Source of the DNA: Mesostigma viride
Taxonomy: Eukaryota > Streptophyta > Mesostigmatophyceae > Mesostigmatales > Mesostigmataceae
Reading direction: 5' to 3'
Length of the DNA: 32,500 bases
Assembly: GCA_009746045.1 (NCBI GenBank)
Contig: RPFO01000581.1
Span: 1 to 32,500 of the forward strand
Made by a program: the position numbers and the translations under genes. Numbering within the stretch: position 1 is the stretch's first letter; every line of letters begins with the position of its first letter. The notes below the pieces were generated by a model. That model saw nothing but the letters and a program-made list of their open reading frames with translations. It searched no databases and was not told the origin of the DNA. Positions 1-8,081 of the stretch are shown here, in pieces.

Positions 1-1030
1 CGCCCGCCCTCCCTCCCTCCCTCCCCATCAATCATGCATCCATTCATTCATGCATGCATCCACTCATTCATGAACATTGCCTCCGTGGCCAGGGTTCGAA
101 ATGATGCAACAGGCACCAAAAAAGGGAGAAGGAGCCGCCTCCCAACGCGCCGCCCGGCGACGGCAGCGATGGGCCCAGGGGGGGACAGTGCGCTTTGTCT
201 TGTTCGCCGGGGTGAGCCGGCGGGGTGCGGGCACTGTCGCGTTTTATTTAGCCCGCCCGCCCCAGTCCTTCTCGGAGTGCCTTCTCAGGCCATGGCGTCA
301 GGTTAAGAGTTCGTTTCGCCCGTCGCCGGACGCTTAAACCACTAGACTACGCCGGTTAATTTACGACAAGAAAGCGGGTTTACGACGATAGAAACCAGTA
401 GATGGTGGTTCTCCCGCACCCCGGGCACACCAGCGACGTCGGCAGCGAGCCCCGCCCGCAGGTATATGCAGCTGACGATGTTGCTCTGCCCAAGGGAAGT
501 TCATAAAGCTGCAAAAAAGGGGTAAAAGCGATTAAATCCACGACATGCATTTTTGCCCCTGTCAGCGCTCCTATTAAATCTGACTTTTACGGAAAATTGC
601 GTGCAACATGGAAACGCAAAATTAAGGGAATCGCTGTGCTGGATTTCTTCGAAATGATATAAGGAATCGTTCGAAAGTGTGCCCTCCACCAGTAGCGTCT
701 AATCTGTGCTAGCCATTACCTTGAACACGCGGGTGGCTGCGCTCGGCGCGCGAAACTGGCCACTGCTGCGTGTTTGCCCTCGCACACCACACACAAAAAC
801 TGTTTACCGACCTTTTTTTGCAGAATAAATTTCCTTACGTCAATGCCGATCGAACAAGCGAAATCCGGTACAAAATGGCTTCGTAATCCGTGCACAGTAA
901 ATTTTCACGCCACCATAGCCTTCGCAATGAAATTTGCACTCAACATCTCCCGCGCGCACCGAATTTCGTCAATTTCCACCCCCGGATTTGCCGCGGACAC
1001 TTTGGCGCGGCGTCGGATTGATGTGACCGC
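1..1030. other. Host flank without recognisable gene
   Basis: No coding region can be supported here. The first 75 bases are short CCCT and CATT/CATG-type microsatellite sequence. The minus strand near 325-350 has a TAGTCTAGTGGTTTAAGC-like stretch that resembles a pol III box A, and a TTCGAACCC-like box B lies about 240 bases further on that strand. That spacing is too long for an ordinary tRNA. Short open frames in this stretch show no familiar domain. Confidence 0.5.
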
Positions 1031-1089
1031 CCTCCACCCGACGCCATCGCCACGAAGCTCCAGCTAGGAGCTGGAGGACCACCGCCAGC

Positions 1090-1549
1090 CCAGCAACGGC
1101 CGGAGGTCACCGACCGCGCTCGCCGCGAGTGCCGAGTGGTGCTACGTCGCTTCCCCCAGAAGCCAGGTGAGACGTCAACCTCCCTTGCTGACGAGCTCAA
1201 GAAACCAGCTTCTTACCCTCATGGGCCTGGTAGGTGATGTAGAACTGCGAGGGCGCCTTCCCCACTCACGGGACAAGGCGGCTCCCCCACCAGTCCTGCT
1301 CACCTTCCCCTCCCCTGAGGATAAGCAGTGGTTCCTCTCTCGTCGCAAGAGGTTGCACGACCTCACCTGGACGCTGGATGATGACCTGACCCCGCTCAGC
1401 AACAGCAGCGACGCGACCTGTGGCCGGAATACCTCCGGGCCGGGCGCCATAAGCAGGACCCCCAGAAGCCCAAGGTGTACTGGAGGGCGGGACCTGATGA
1501 TCAACCACAAGATGTGGACGCCCCCAGCAGCGGGCTAGAACAGCAATAG
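1090..1549 (+). pseudogene. Decayed LINE ORF1-like (RNA-binding) fragment
   Basis: The translated pieces read like the nucleic-acid-binding ORF1 or N-terminal region of a non-LTR retrotransposon. They are spread over all three plus frames. A piece containing VVLRRFPQKPGE is followed in another frame by VLLTFPSPEDKQWFLSRRK and LDDDLTP. After a further frame change comes DLWPEYLRAGRHKQ and a tail that stops at 1547-1549. At least two frameshifts are needed to read it through, so it is a relic. The order of blocks (a vvlrgFP-type segment, a V-L-x-F-x-s segment, then DLT and an LW-containing tail) fits LINE ORF1 proteins from protists and plants; this assignment is from memory of the family pattern, not from a search. 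The downstream hairpin and TTAA tail fit the 3' end of the same element. An alternative is a fragment of an unrelated retroelement. Confidence 0.5.
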
Positions 1550-1961
1550 CCCTAGCTTGTATCCATTGGAGTCACTCCCGCTAAGGCAGCCATGCATGCT
1601 TAGAATGTTTGCCTAGCTGTGCCAACATACCTAGTCACGTGCCGCCAACGCACGGTACACAACCATGCAGCCATAGCCTTAGCCTAGTCCTAGTACACCC
1701 ATGCTACGGCAGCTACGCCCTGGCTATGTTCAGATTACTTGCCCACGCCTACTTGTTATGCCACGCTCACATGGGTCTTATTGCACCCGCAGTTTGCCGG
1801 ATCGTTAGCATGTCCTTTTAGCTAGCGCGCCCGAATGCAGCTGTGGCATGCCTTAGGCATGAAGGAGACTGGGGGTCTCTGCCCTTTAATTCTCCAGTGT
1901 TGTGCACACACAGGGATTAAAAGCACTTCGGTGCTCCGTGACTCCCCAACGGGAGCACGTG
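1550..1961 (+). other. Probable LINE 3' untranslated region with terminal hairpin
   Basis: This stretch has no coding signal. Near its end is a small hairpin, AGCACTTCGGTGCT at 1922-1935, followed at once by the TTAA microsatellite. The right-hand LINE relic ends in the same way (hairpin at 27965-27990, then an ACTT tail). A stem-loop next to a short-repeat tail is a known design of many LINE 3' ends, where the reverse transcriptase recognises the RNA. Confidence 0.4.
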
Positions 1962-1992
1962 TTTAATTAATTAATTAATTAATTAATTAATT
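1962..1992. repeat. (TTAA)n microsatellite at left viral boundary
   Basis: A run of about seven TTAA units abuts the left viral terminus. A shorter TTAA tract (about 20772-20784) lies just beyond the right terminus. This is most simply read as one tract split by the viral insertion, with any target-site duplication hidden in the repeat. Confidence 0.75.
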
Positions 1993-2099
1993 AGATTCCA
2001 TCATCATTCCGTCAGCAGGCTAGAAAAATTGTTTCAATATGTCACCAGGTCCTTATGCTGGCATCTGTCACCACCGCCCTTGTGCTGGTATCTGTCACC
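1990..2099 (+). repeat. Left outer terminal inverted repeat
   Basis: The first 21 bases match the complement of the right end. After a 12-base gap (an extra ATCATCATTCC-type unit on the right), a second block of similarity contains CTTATGCTGGCATCTGTCACC, closely matched on the other side. The repeat is therefore real but diverged. A short internal direct repeat (CTGGCATCTGTCACC and CTGGTATCTGTCACC) lies within it. Confidence 0.7.
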
Positions 2100-2143
2100 G
2101 ATGCATGAAAAGTCAAACTCCTCAATTTGTTTCCCGTGTGACA

Positions 2144-2163
2144 GGCGCGGCGCGCGCCGCGCC
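2144..2163. repeat. Perfect 20-bp GC palindrome
   Basis: Bases 2144-2163 form a perfect palindrome made only of G and C, between the left terminus and the first hairpin. A run of about 16 G follows at 2201-2216. It may be structural or a protein site; no function can be assigned. Confidence 0.6.
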
Positions 2164-2215
2164 GGGGTCAACAGGGGTCGTGATGGCGTTTCGTTGTTTT
2201 GGGGGGGGGGGGGGG

Positions 2216-2507
2216 GTAGACAAAAGTACCATCTATTATATAGTAAAGAACTGGTACTTTTGTCTAGGGGGGTCCGTGCAATGTTTGGCCCGGGTCAGTG
2301 TGGGGGCGATGCATGATGGCAGACATCGATGGTACCTAGACAAAAGTACCATCTATTATATAGTAAAGAACTGGTACTTTTGTCTAGGGGGGTCCGTGCA
2401 ATGTTTGGCCCGGGTCAGTGTGGGGGCGATGCATGATGGCAGACATCGATGGTACCTAGACAAAAGTACCATCTATTATATAGTAAAGAACTGGTACTTT
2501 TGTCTAG
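2216..2507 (+). repeat. Left hairpin array: three 52-bp hairpins, 120-bp period
   Basis: Copies lie at 2216-2267, 2336-2387 and 2456-2507. Each has arms CTAGACAAAAGTACCA and its complement around a 20-base AT-rich loop (TCTATTATATAGTAAAGAAC). Copy 1 differs only at its outermost base. The two 68-bp spacers are identical to each other, so the 120-bp unit was duplicated recently. Right-end copies have the same hairpin in the opposite orientation, as expected for inverted repeats. The long reading frame across this array is an artefact of the repeat. Confidence 0.95.
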
Positions 2508-2521
2508 GGGGGTCCGTGGAG

Positions 2522-2914
2522 TTATTTTGTTTCGTCAAGCCCGGCCTGTCGAAGTCTCTCCACGACCCCCGCCCACGTCTCGTCAGATATATGCCGACGA
2601 CCCGTGACAGTGGCGACGAGGATCGACAAAACGACGAGGTCCTCGCAAGCCTTGTGAAGTTTTTTTGGAGTCGCCCTAGTGCCTAGAGCAGCTCTCGCCG
2701 CGTCCAAGAAAGTGTCTGGGTCATCTAGCGCTTCCAATTCGATTCGATAGTTGTCGTCATATGGATCGACGCCTCCTACCATGATGCACGCGAGTCGCGC
2801 GATCTCTGTGCAATCGTGCGCTCTCCCAGTCCTAGCCTCAATATAGCCACCAGAACCAGGGGGGGCCGCCTCGATACAGTTGAGCAGGTCGTTCATGGTC
2901 ATGAATTTGGACAT
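2522..2914 (-). CDS. Viral hypothetical protein, 130 aa
   Basis: I do not recognise this protein. It is the last gene of the minus-strand block and ends 15 bp from the innermost left hairpin. It is acidic and probably mostly helical, with no signal peptide, membrane segment or clear motif. The start is the ATG at 2912-2914. An in-frame ATG six codons later is an alternative start. Upstream on the coding strand is an AT-rich TATA-like stretch (CTATAATATAAAAG) about 15-28 bases before the start, which resembles the signals in front of the other viral genes. Its place next to the terminal array is compatible with an accessory role. Confidence 0.7.
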   Translation of the reverse strand: MSKFMTMNDLLNCIEAAPPGSGGYIEARTGRAHDCTEIARLACIMVGGVDPYDDNYRIELEALDDPDTFLDAARAALGTRATPKKLHKACEDLVVLSILVATVTGRRHISDETWAGVVERLRQAGLDETK

Positions 2915-2975
2915 GGTGCAAAGTCTTTTATATTATAGTATAAGAAAATTTTAATATCAATGGCCTAGTTTTTTG

Positions 2976-3470
2976 CTACTTGTGATGGCACTTGCACCCC
3001 TCGAACCCACGAGTTTTTTCGAAACGCAAGATGCAAAGAAACGACTCGTGTGTCAATGGGATGAATTGTTTGTCATCAACTCCTCTGTCAATGTGCACTA
3101 AACCGATCTCGAGTCTCCCGCCATTCCTAAACAAATGATCGTTTTTTAGGTTGAAAAATGCATGGTCGTTTATTACGGTGTACGAGGCGGCAACGTCTTT
3201 GCATTCTTCGGTACATAGCACGACACTGTCTTGTGGGTTATGCTCTCCTCCAGAAAAACTTGAAGAAACTAGTCCAACAAGCGAGTAGTTTTCTTGGTTT
3301 TCTGCGTTCTTGATATATGCAAAATGGACCCCCCCGCGCCATGTGCTGTCTATGATAGGCGCTCTTGGGTCTGGCTTGATATCGAAGGAATAAATTCCAT
3401 TGTATTCGTCGAGTGTGTTCTGTGACGCGATAGAATCTAAAGCGATTTGGTAAAATGTGGGATAATCCAT
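2976..3470 (-). CDS. Viral hypothetical protein, 164 aa
   Basis: Unrecognised protein. It is a single open frame from the ATG at 3468-3470. The composition is mixed alpha/beta with several aromatic and His residues and a C-terminal CKCHHK tail. Together with the internal CTEEC this gives a few Cys/His residues that could bind metal, but there is no defined zinc-finger spacing. It lies 45 bases from the adhesin-like gene, on the same strand. Upstream on the coding strand is a TTATCTCTGATAAG-type stretch followed by an AT-rich box. It may be a minor virion or accessory protein; no function is proposed. Confidence 0.7.
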   Translation of the reverse strand: MDYPTFYQIALDSIASQNTLDEYNGIYSFDIKPDPRAPIIDSTWRGGVHFAYIKNAENQENYSLVGLVSSSFSGGEHNPQDSVVLCTEECKDVAASYTVINDHAFFNLKNDHLFRNGGRLEIGLVHIDRGVDDKQFIPLTHESFLCILRFEKTRGFEGCKCHHK

Positions 3471-3515
3471 GGCTTTATTACAACTTATCAGAGATAATAG
3501 TTCTAGTCTGTAACT

Positions 3516-5207
3516 CTATGCTGGGATGGCGGCGGGGGTGCCCCACTTGGCCACGAGATACCCGCGGATCCGTTCAAGCTCCGCTGACGTTTTGGCGGTG
3601 TTGTAGATCAGGATCTCGCCGATCCACCCGTCAAAGGCACGACTCGCGTTGGCCGAGTCTCCTCCAATAGAGAGATTTCCTGAACCAGTTGTAGGGTCCG
3701 ATCCGATTCTGTTATAACCAGCTCGTCCGTCGAAGCGGGTGAAAAGTGCGTTTGTACTGCTGTTGCATGAAATCGCCATGACGTGTGCCTTGTTGTCAAA
3801 GAACTGAGCCCTTGTGCTCACGGTTTCGTATACAGAACCGGGAGCGAATAGGAGAACGGTCTGTGCCTCTGACTGATAAGACATGAGATAACAATTGCCG
3901 TTCGACGATCCAAGCATATAACCTCTAATACCCGTATAACCCCCTATTTCTGGATACGTTGCAGTCGTTAGCTGTTTGGCGACTAGGAGGATGCTCGCAT
4001 TGACACCGACAGTGTTCCAGAAATTGTTCACGGTCTCTAACAAGCCAGACCGCGAGTTGATAAAGCGGAGGGACCGTTTCGAGTTCAGTTCAGCCGTATC
4101 CAGCGTAGGGCATTTGGTGGAAGTTGCCTGCGTCACGTGGTACCCGTTCGGCCCCTTGTCGTTCATCCGCATCACATTCCCACCCGCCGTGTTTTGCTGG
4201 GTCGTGCCGGACGTGTCGCTGAACACCGTGGCACTGTCGGACGGATCGTACCACGCGAACAGTGCGGGATCCGTTGCCGGATTGTAATAGTACGTGAACG
4301 ACAGCGTGTTCGATGCTGTGTTTCCAAGCCCTGACGTCGCGCTCGTCACGGTGCCCGCGCCCATGCTTACCGTCGTCGCGAAGTCCGACATGGTAGGGGT
4401 CACATCGAACGTGTACGTGGCGCCACTTCCCAACAAGTTGGACGCGGTTCCGTTGGTTACGGTGATGTCGCCCAACGCGAACCCGGCGACCGACGTGCTA
4501 AAAGTGGCCGTGACTGGGTAAACGGCACCCGTCGGGGTTCCGGACACAAGAGTCACCGACGGATTTGCCGAGTACGTGAACGACAGTGTGTTAGATGCCG
4601 CGTTGGCGTTCCCTGTCGATGCGTCCACAACAGTGCCCGCGCCCACGCTAACGTTCGTTGAAGAATTGGCGGTCGTTGGCGTCACCTGGAAGGCGTACGA
4701 CGCCCCGCTGCCGGTCAGGTTGGCTGCTGTCCCGTTCGTCACGGTGATGTCGCCCAACGCGAACCCCGTGACGGACCTGCTGAACGTGACGGTAACATCC
4801 ACGGGTGTCGAGGATGGCGTCGAGCCCGCGGTCGTCGCGAGAGTCACCGTCGGAGGTGGCGAGTACGTGAAAGTTACTGCTTTTGATGCGGTATTGCCGG
4901 TTCCTAGCGTGTTGATTGCAGCACTGGCTCCAACGCTGACGAGTGTTGGTGAATAAGCTACAGCTGGAGTCACTGAGAATGTGTAAGAGCCGCCGCTACC
5001 CCCTAAATTGGACGCTGTACCGTTAATAACGAATATATCACCCAAGGCGAACCCGGTGACTGGTTGGCTGAATGTTGCTGTCACTGTAATCGGGGAGGCG
5101 CTTGGATACAGTCCGCTTGTAGTCGTTAATGTGATCGATGGTGCTATCCTTGCCTGTTTACGTTTCTTACGAATCAAAGCAGGACAAACCCCGTAATCAA
5201 ACGACAT
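3516..5207 (-). CDS. Adhesin-like virion protein: three bacterial-type Ig-like repeats plus LamG-like domain
   Basis: The 563-aa product starts with a short basic tail (RKKRKQAR). Three repeats of about 90 residues follow, at roughly 24-115, 119-212 and 217-306. Each contains VTGFALGDI or a close variant, then NGTA-N-GSG, a Y-F-VTP segment and an SFTY or TFTY end. This is the pattern of Ig-like modules in bacterial surface adhesins. From about 314 to the end is a single domain beginning LFAWYDPSD, with W/G-rich strands and the motif FDGWIGEILIYN near its C-terminus. That fits a LamG/concanavalin-type carbohydrate-binding fold. No signal peptide or membrane segment is seen, which fits a virion fibre rather than a secreted host protein. 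Its place between capsid-block genes supports a role in host attachment. The repeats look acquired from bacteria or phages; that is an inference. The start is the ATG at 5205-5207, preceded by a GTATTATATTAG box. Confidence 0.8.
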   Translation of the reverse strand: MSFDYGVCPALIRKKRKQARIAPSITLTTTSGLYPSASPITVTATFSQPVTGFALGDIFVINGTASNLGGSGGSYTFSVTPAVAYSPTLVSVGASAAINTLGTGNTASKAVTFTYSPPPTVTLATTAGSTPSSTPVDVTVTFSRSVTGFALGDITVTNGTAANLTGSGASYAFQVTPTTANSSTNVSVGAGTVVDASTGNANAASNTLSFTYSANPSVTLVSGTPTGAVYPVTATFSTSVAGFALGDITVTNGTASNLLGSGATYTFDVTPTMSDFATTVSMGAGTVTSATSGLGNTASNTLSFTYYYNPATDPALFAWYDPSDSATVFSDTSGTTQQNTAGGNVMRMNDKGPNGYHVTQATSTKCPTLDTAELNSKRSLRFINSRSGLLETVNNFWNTVGVNASILLVAKQLTTATYPEIGGYTGIRGYMLGSSNGNCYLMSYQSEAQTVLLFAPGSVYETVSTRAQFFDNKAHVMAISCNSSTNALFTRFDGRAGYNRIGSDPTTGSGNLSIGGDSANASRAFDGWIGEILIYNTAKTSAELERIRGYLVAKWGTPAAIPA

Positions 5208-5233
5208 GGAGCTAATATAATACTACCGTCACA

Positions 5234-5404
5234 CTATTTTTTAGAGTTTGGCAGAGGATACTGAAACTTCGGTTCCATCAGCGGGCCCTTCTTGGACGGC
5301 ATCACAAACGCGGTGCCCTTATCGGCCAGCTCGGGGGTGTCGAAAATCAGCGTGACTCTGCTAAGAGGATTCGCCGTGTATCGCGGGTCCCTCATGTAAT
5401 CCAT
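5234..5404 (-). CDS. Small viral protein, 56 aa
   Basis: This short ORF is easily overlooked. It runs from the ATG at 5402-5404 to a TAG at 5234-5236 and would start MDYMRDPRYTANPLSR, ending with a basic PNSKK tail. It fills almost exactly the gap between the adhesin gene and the major capsid gene. It has its own upstream AT-rich box, AGATAATATAGCA, like its neighbours. The family is unknown. The position directly downstream of the capsid gene suggests a small virion or cement component, but that is only positional inference. It is Pro-rich with no membrane segment. Confidence 0.6.
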   Translation of the reverse strand: MDYMRDPRYTANPLSRVTLIFDTPELADKGTAFVMPSKKGPLMEPKFQYPLPNSKK

Positions 5405-5435
5405 CGCGTGCTATATTATCTACAAACAGACATTT

Positions 5436-6647
5436 TTAGAGATACACAGCCGCCTGCCGGCCGGCACCGACCTCCATCTTGGCCTCCATCTCACAGAAGA
5501 TATAGGAGGTGCGTTCCGTGGCCCCCTTGTTAACGCGCAAGGTAACGACCGCGGCAGTTCCGCGCAGATCGAGGCCACTCTGGTACTCAGCACCGGAACA
5601 CGGCATGTTGAGATGACAGGCCATGACGAAGTTGTTACTGAGCCAGTTGGCTGCCGAGATGCCGGTCCTCGCGCAACTGAGAGAGTTCCCTTGGTCATTG
5701 AAGGCACTGATCAGGTTAACCCACGCCTCTGTAGGACCCATTCGGAATGCTGGAGATTGATGGGACCCGTTGATATCAAACTGGAAATCTGTTAAGTCGT
5801 CGGCGAGATGAGCAAACATGGCGTTGGCGTTGTCATTCGCCGCATCCTTGGCGGAGGCTACGTGAATTGCAAGCAACTTGCTAGCAGATGCAGACGAAAG
5901 GGTTGCCTTGAGAGCGTAGGTCGACCCGGCGTTAGACTGTTTCGTCGATTGCCACGTCTTCCAACGGAATGGCAAAGTCCCTCCCTCTGCCAACCGAGAC
6001 GCAAAGATCTGGCCAACCACGTCCTCCTGGAACCTATAAGTGTCGATCGAGAAATGGATGTTATCTAGCTGATACCCGGGGGTGGCAGCGTCGGCGCCGG
6101 GCTTCAAAACACCGGCATCCATCAGCGTGATGCGGATCTCGATAGGAGGGAACAGGCTGAGGTCGATAACCCTAGGATCCCCGCTTAGAAATCCTAGCCA
6201 GTTGTCGATAACACCGTCGATGGCGGCACTGCTATCAAGGGTGTCCAGACCAGACCAGCCGGCTGGCGCCTGTGAATTAACGTACCCAGCTCCACCGTGA
6301 ACCGTCAAGAGAGTCCAAAACAGTTGAGCATAGTCGTTAATGCTATCAACGGACTGCCCTCCAACAAGGACCTCGAGTCTCTTGATAAGGGAGGAAGTGA
6401 AGGGAGGAAAACCGTATTTACCAGCTGACGACGTGGTCTTTGCTTTGAAATACATGGCAAACGAGTGAAGATCTGCAAACCCGCTCGTCGGCAGCCTGAC
6501 TGCGACCACCGACCCCTGCTTGATTCCGTCACTAGCCGAGAGCGTAGAGAGCTGGACGCGGGACGTCGAATGCTGGCCGAGCGTCTTCACAATGTACTGC
6601 ATGGACTTTGGGATTGCGCGATTGTACCAAGAACCGTCAGACGACAT
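5436..6647 (-). CDS. MCP: Major capsid protein (double jelly-roll type)
   Basis: The 403-aa protein has the features of PLV/virophage-type major capsid proteins, which form the pseudo-hexameric trimers of the shell. There is an N-terminal arm, then VRLPTSGFADLHSFAMYFKA, then a segment LVGGQSVDSINDYAQLFWTLL, typical of the first jelly roll. A mid region follows (FPPIEIRITLMDAGVL ... IDTYRFQED), and a second jelly roll ends in SYIFCEMEAKMEV. The length is at the short end for the group. The start ATG at 6645-6647 is preceded by a T-run, TCTC and TATAC, the element shared by several viral genes. The gene is followed by the 56-aa ORF and preceded by small and penton-type genes, as expected for a morphogenesis block. 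The assignment rests on pattern recognition plus context (ATPase, penton). A structural prediction showing two jelly rolls would settle it. Confidence 0.8.
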   Translation of the reverse strand: MSSDGSWYNRAIPKSMQYIVKTLGQHSTSRVQLSTLSASDGIKQGSVVAVRLPTSGFADLHSFAMYFKAKTTSSAGKYGFPPFTSSLIKRLEVLVGGQSVDSINDYAQLFWTLLTVHGGAGYVNSQAPAGWSGLDTLDSSAAIDGVIDNWLGFLSGDPRVIDLSLFPPIEIRITLMDAGVLKPGADAATPGYQLDNIHFSIDTYRFQEDVVGQIFASRLAEGGTLPFRWKTWQSTKQSNAGSTYALKATLSSASASKLLAIHVASAKDAANDNANAMFAHLADDLTDFQFDINGSHQSPAFRMGPTEAWVNLISAFNDQGNSLSCARTGISAANWLSNNFVMACHLNMPCSGAEYQSGLDLRGTAAVVTLRVNKGATERTSYIFCEMEAKMEVGAGRQAAVYL

Positions 6648-6685
6648 GATGAGATGTATACCTATCTAATGAGAAAAAAAAGTGG

Positions 6686-6970
6686 CTAGTGAAGTAGCTG
6701 GCCTAGGAGAGGGTTGGCCGCCTTGTGCGCGTCCACTTTCCTCTCCAGGGACGAAAGAGCGTCTAGCCCTGTTTTTGCGGCCCTGTATACCGTCCCGAGA
6801 ACCGGCGAGCTCTCAATGAGTTTGCTGGGGACGTGGCCCAGAGCTGCATCAGCGGCACCGGCGACGGCTTTCACCATACGTGCGCCCTGGCCCGCTTTCC
6901 TGACCGCGTCTCCGGCAGCGTGTCCGATCTTGCGTACAGTGCTCACAACTTTGCCAAAATCAAGCTTCAT
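6686..6970 (-). CDS. Small basic Ala/Gly-rich probable virion protein, 94 aa
   Basis: The protein is Ala, Lys and Val rich. Its N-terminal half is strongly amphipathic and helical (VVSTVRKIGHAAGDAVRKAG), and the rest is probably also helical. There is no membrane-spanning segment. Small basic amphipathic proteins between penton and capsid genes in adenovirus-like and PLV genomes can be core or membrane-active proteins, comparable to adenovirus protein VI or X in role; no homology is claimed. The ATG at 6968-6970 overlaps the end of the penton gene by 11 bases, so the two are probably translated from linked or overlapping transcripts. The major capsid gene starts 38 bases downstream. Confidence 0.7.
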   Translation of the reverse strand: MKLDFGKVVSTVRKIGHAAGDAVRKAGQGARMVKAVAGAADAALGHVPSKLIESSPVLGTVYRAAKTGLDALSSLERKVDAHKAANPLLGQLLH

Positions 6971-7820
6971 CCTCGTCGTTTATAGAATACTGATTAGATA
7001 TTCTTCTGGCCGGAATGATGCTCTTGTCTAGCGCCATGTATCTGAGGATCCCGCCTATCTTGCGAGCCTCAAACCCCATGGCTTTCTGGGGGGATATCCG
7101 GAAGCTCAGCTGGACCACCCAGTCGCTATACACCTGGATTTGGTTGTCGTCCTCGTCAACGAGACGCAGACTGATGGAGCGCGGAGAGTCTCGCAGATGC
7201 TGCCAAAGCGGCGATGTCGCCTGCCAAATTATGGGCTCTAGAAATTTGGATAGATTCGGACAACAAGCCAACAGGCCGCCATACACGGTCCCACGAGACG
7301 CAGACACGACATTTCCACGCACAATGTCCGAGTAAACGAAAACCGACCTCAGGCGCCCGTTTGTGGCGGGTCTGTCGCTCACAACAAGAAATTGATCATT
7401 CGACTGGTGAAGGCCCGGTGTCAGTCCTAAGACACGTCCAATCCCCTCACTGACCTGGAACTGGAATGGGCTCGTCGCCATAAAGGTGTAGCGGCTGTTG
7501 GCTCGGTCGTAGGTGACGGTGAAATTGCTGTCGATGGCCGCGAGGGTTGTTTCGATGTTGTAGCGGTTTTCGACCGTGGTCCACGACCCGACAGGCAGAG
7601 ACACTGAGTGGGGTGTCTCTGTAATTGTGACCTGGAACGTGTTGTTATTAGAGTTGATATGGGTTTGCTCGTAGGGGATTGTTAAGAGCGTTAATCCCAC
7701 GTCGTGGTAATCCTCCAACAAACCGGCTGGGATGTCCCAAACCGGATCACTCAGACCCCCTCTCGTCCGATTCTCCGTCCTTAGTGTCAGCGTTCTGCAT
7801 TCCTGAACATACTCTCTCAT
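6960..7820 (-). CDS. Minor capsid (penton-type) protein
   Basis: The 286-aa product from the ATG at 7818-7820 fits the penton proteins that fill the five-fold vertices in PLVs, virophages and Polintons, usually a single jelly roll. Supporting blocks are an N-terminal region with NNTFQVTITE and a VENRYNIETTLAAI segment. A V-T-Y-D strand pair follows, then RVLGLTPG, then FVYSDIVRGNVV, ISLRLVDEDDNQIQVYSDW and a C-terminal VVQLSFRI strand. The YSDIV and 'LVDEDDNxI' blocks are typical of this family. A GTG six bases upstream would extend the frame by two codons, but the ATG is preferred. The gene overlaps the following small gene and lies 48 bases downstream of the 61-aa gene. The upstream region is less AT-rich than that of its neighbours, so it may be co-transcribed with them. 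Confidence 0.75.
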   Translation of the reverse strand: MREYVQECRTLTLRTENRTRGGLSDPVWDIPAGLLEDYHDVGLTLLTIPYEQTHINSNNNTFQVTITETPHSVSLPVGSWTTVENRYNIETTLAAIDSNFTVTYDRANSRYTFMATSPFQFQVSEGIGRVLGLTPGLHQSNDQFLVVSDRPATNGRLRSVFVYSDIVRGNVVSASRGTVYGGLLACCPNLSKFLEPIIWQATSPLWQHLRDSPRSISLRLVDEDDNQIQVYSDWVVQLSFRISPQKAMGFEARKIGGILRYMALDKSIIPARRISNQYSINDEDEA

Positions 7821-7868
7821 TTTCACCTACCAAAAGCTCAGAAGTTATTTCGTTTTTGCCGTGAATTA

Positions 7869-8054
7869 CTACTTTCCCCTCCACCCCGCGAGCCCGCGCG
7901 CTTTCTTTTTGAGGGCCCTCCTCTCCTTCCCTGTCAACGGCTTGCTCCTACAGTACAGCATGGCTGCTTCTATGAACTCGCGAGGGGTTTCAGGGTAGAG
8001 TGTCATCCATTGGGCGATCTGCAGCATCTCGGCGTCAGAAAACAGACTGTCCAT
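7869..8054 (-). CDS. Small viral protein, 61 aa
   Basis: Unrecognised small protein. The N-terminal half is acidic and helical (MDSLFSDAEMLQIAQWM). The C-terminal third is very basic (GKERRALKKKARGLAGWRGK), as in small nucleic-acid or capsid-binding proteins. It has a good ATG at 8052-8054 and a clear upstream box (GTGTATAATAAAAC) that ends at the start codon. It sits between the zinc-finger ORF (27 bases away) and the penton gene on the same strand. A role as a DNA-condensing or scaffold peptide is possible from charge alone. Confidence 0.6.
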   Translation of the reverse strand: MDSLFSDAEMLQIAQWMTLYPETPREFIEAAMLYCRSKPLTGKERRALKKKARGLAGWRGK

Positions 8055-8081
8055 GTTTTATTATACACCCAGAAGATTTTT

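Noticed and set aside
95-350. tRNA gene on the minus strand
   Set aside because: A box A-like and a box B-like sequence are present, but they lie about 240 bases apart and no cloverleaf can be folded by eye. A tRNA-derived SINE is possible but unproven.
2216-2507. CRISPR array
   Set aside because: Repeats of 52 bp have regular spacing, but the spacers are identical on the left and homologous on the right. The setting is eukaryotic with no cas genes, and the repeats form long hairpins in opposed orientation at the ends of a virus.
2039-2686. 215-codon plus-strand frame across the left hairpin array
   Set aside because: It repeats the same peptide because the DNA repeat is 120 bp long (a multiple of three). 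It runs into the antisense of the 130-aa gene and has no promoter-like signal.
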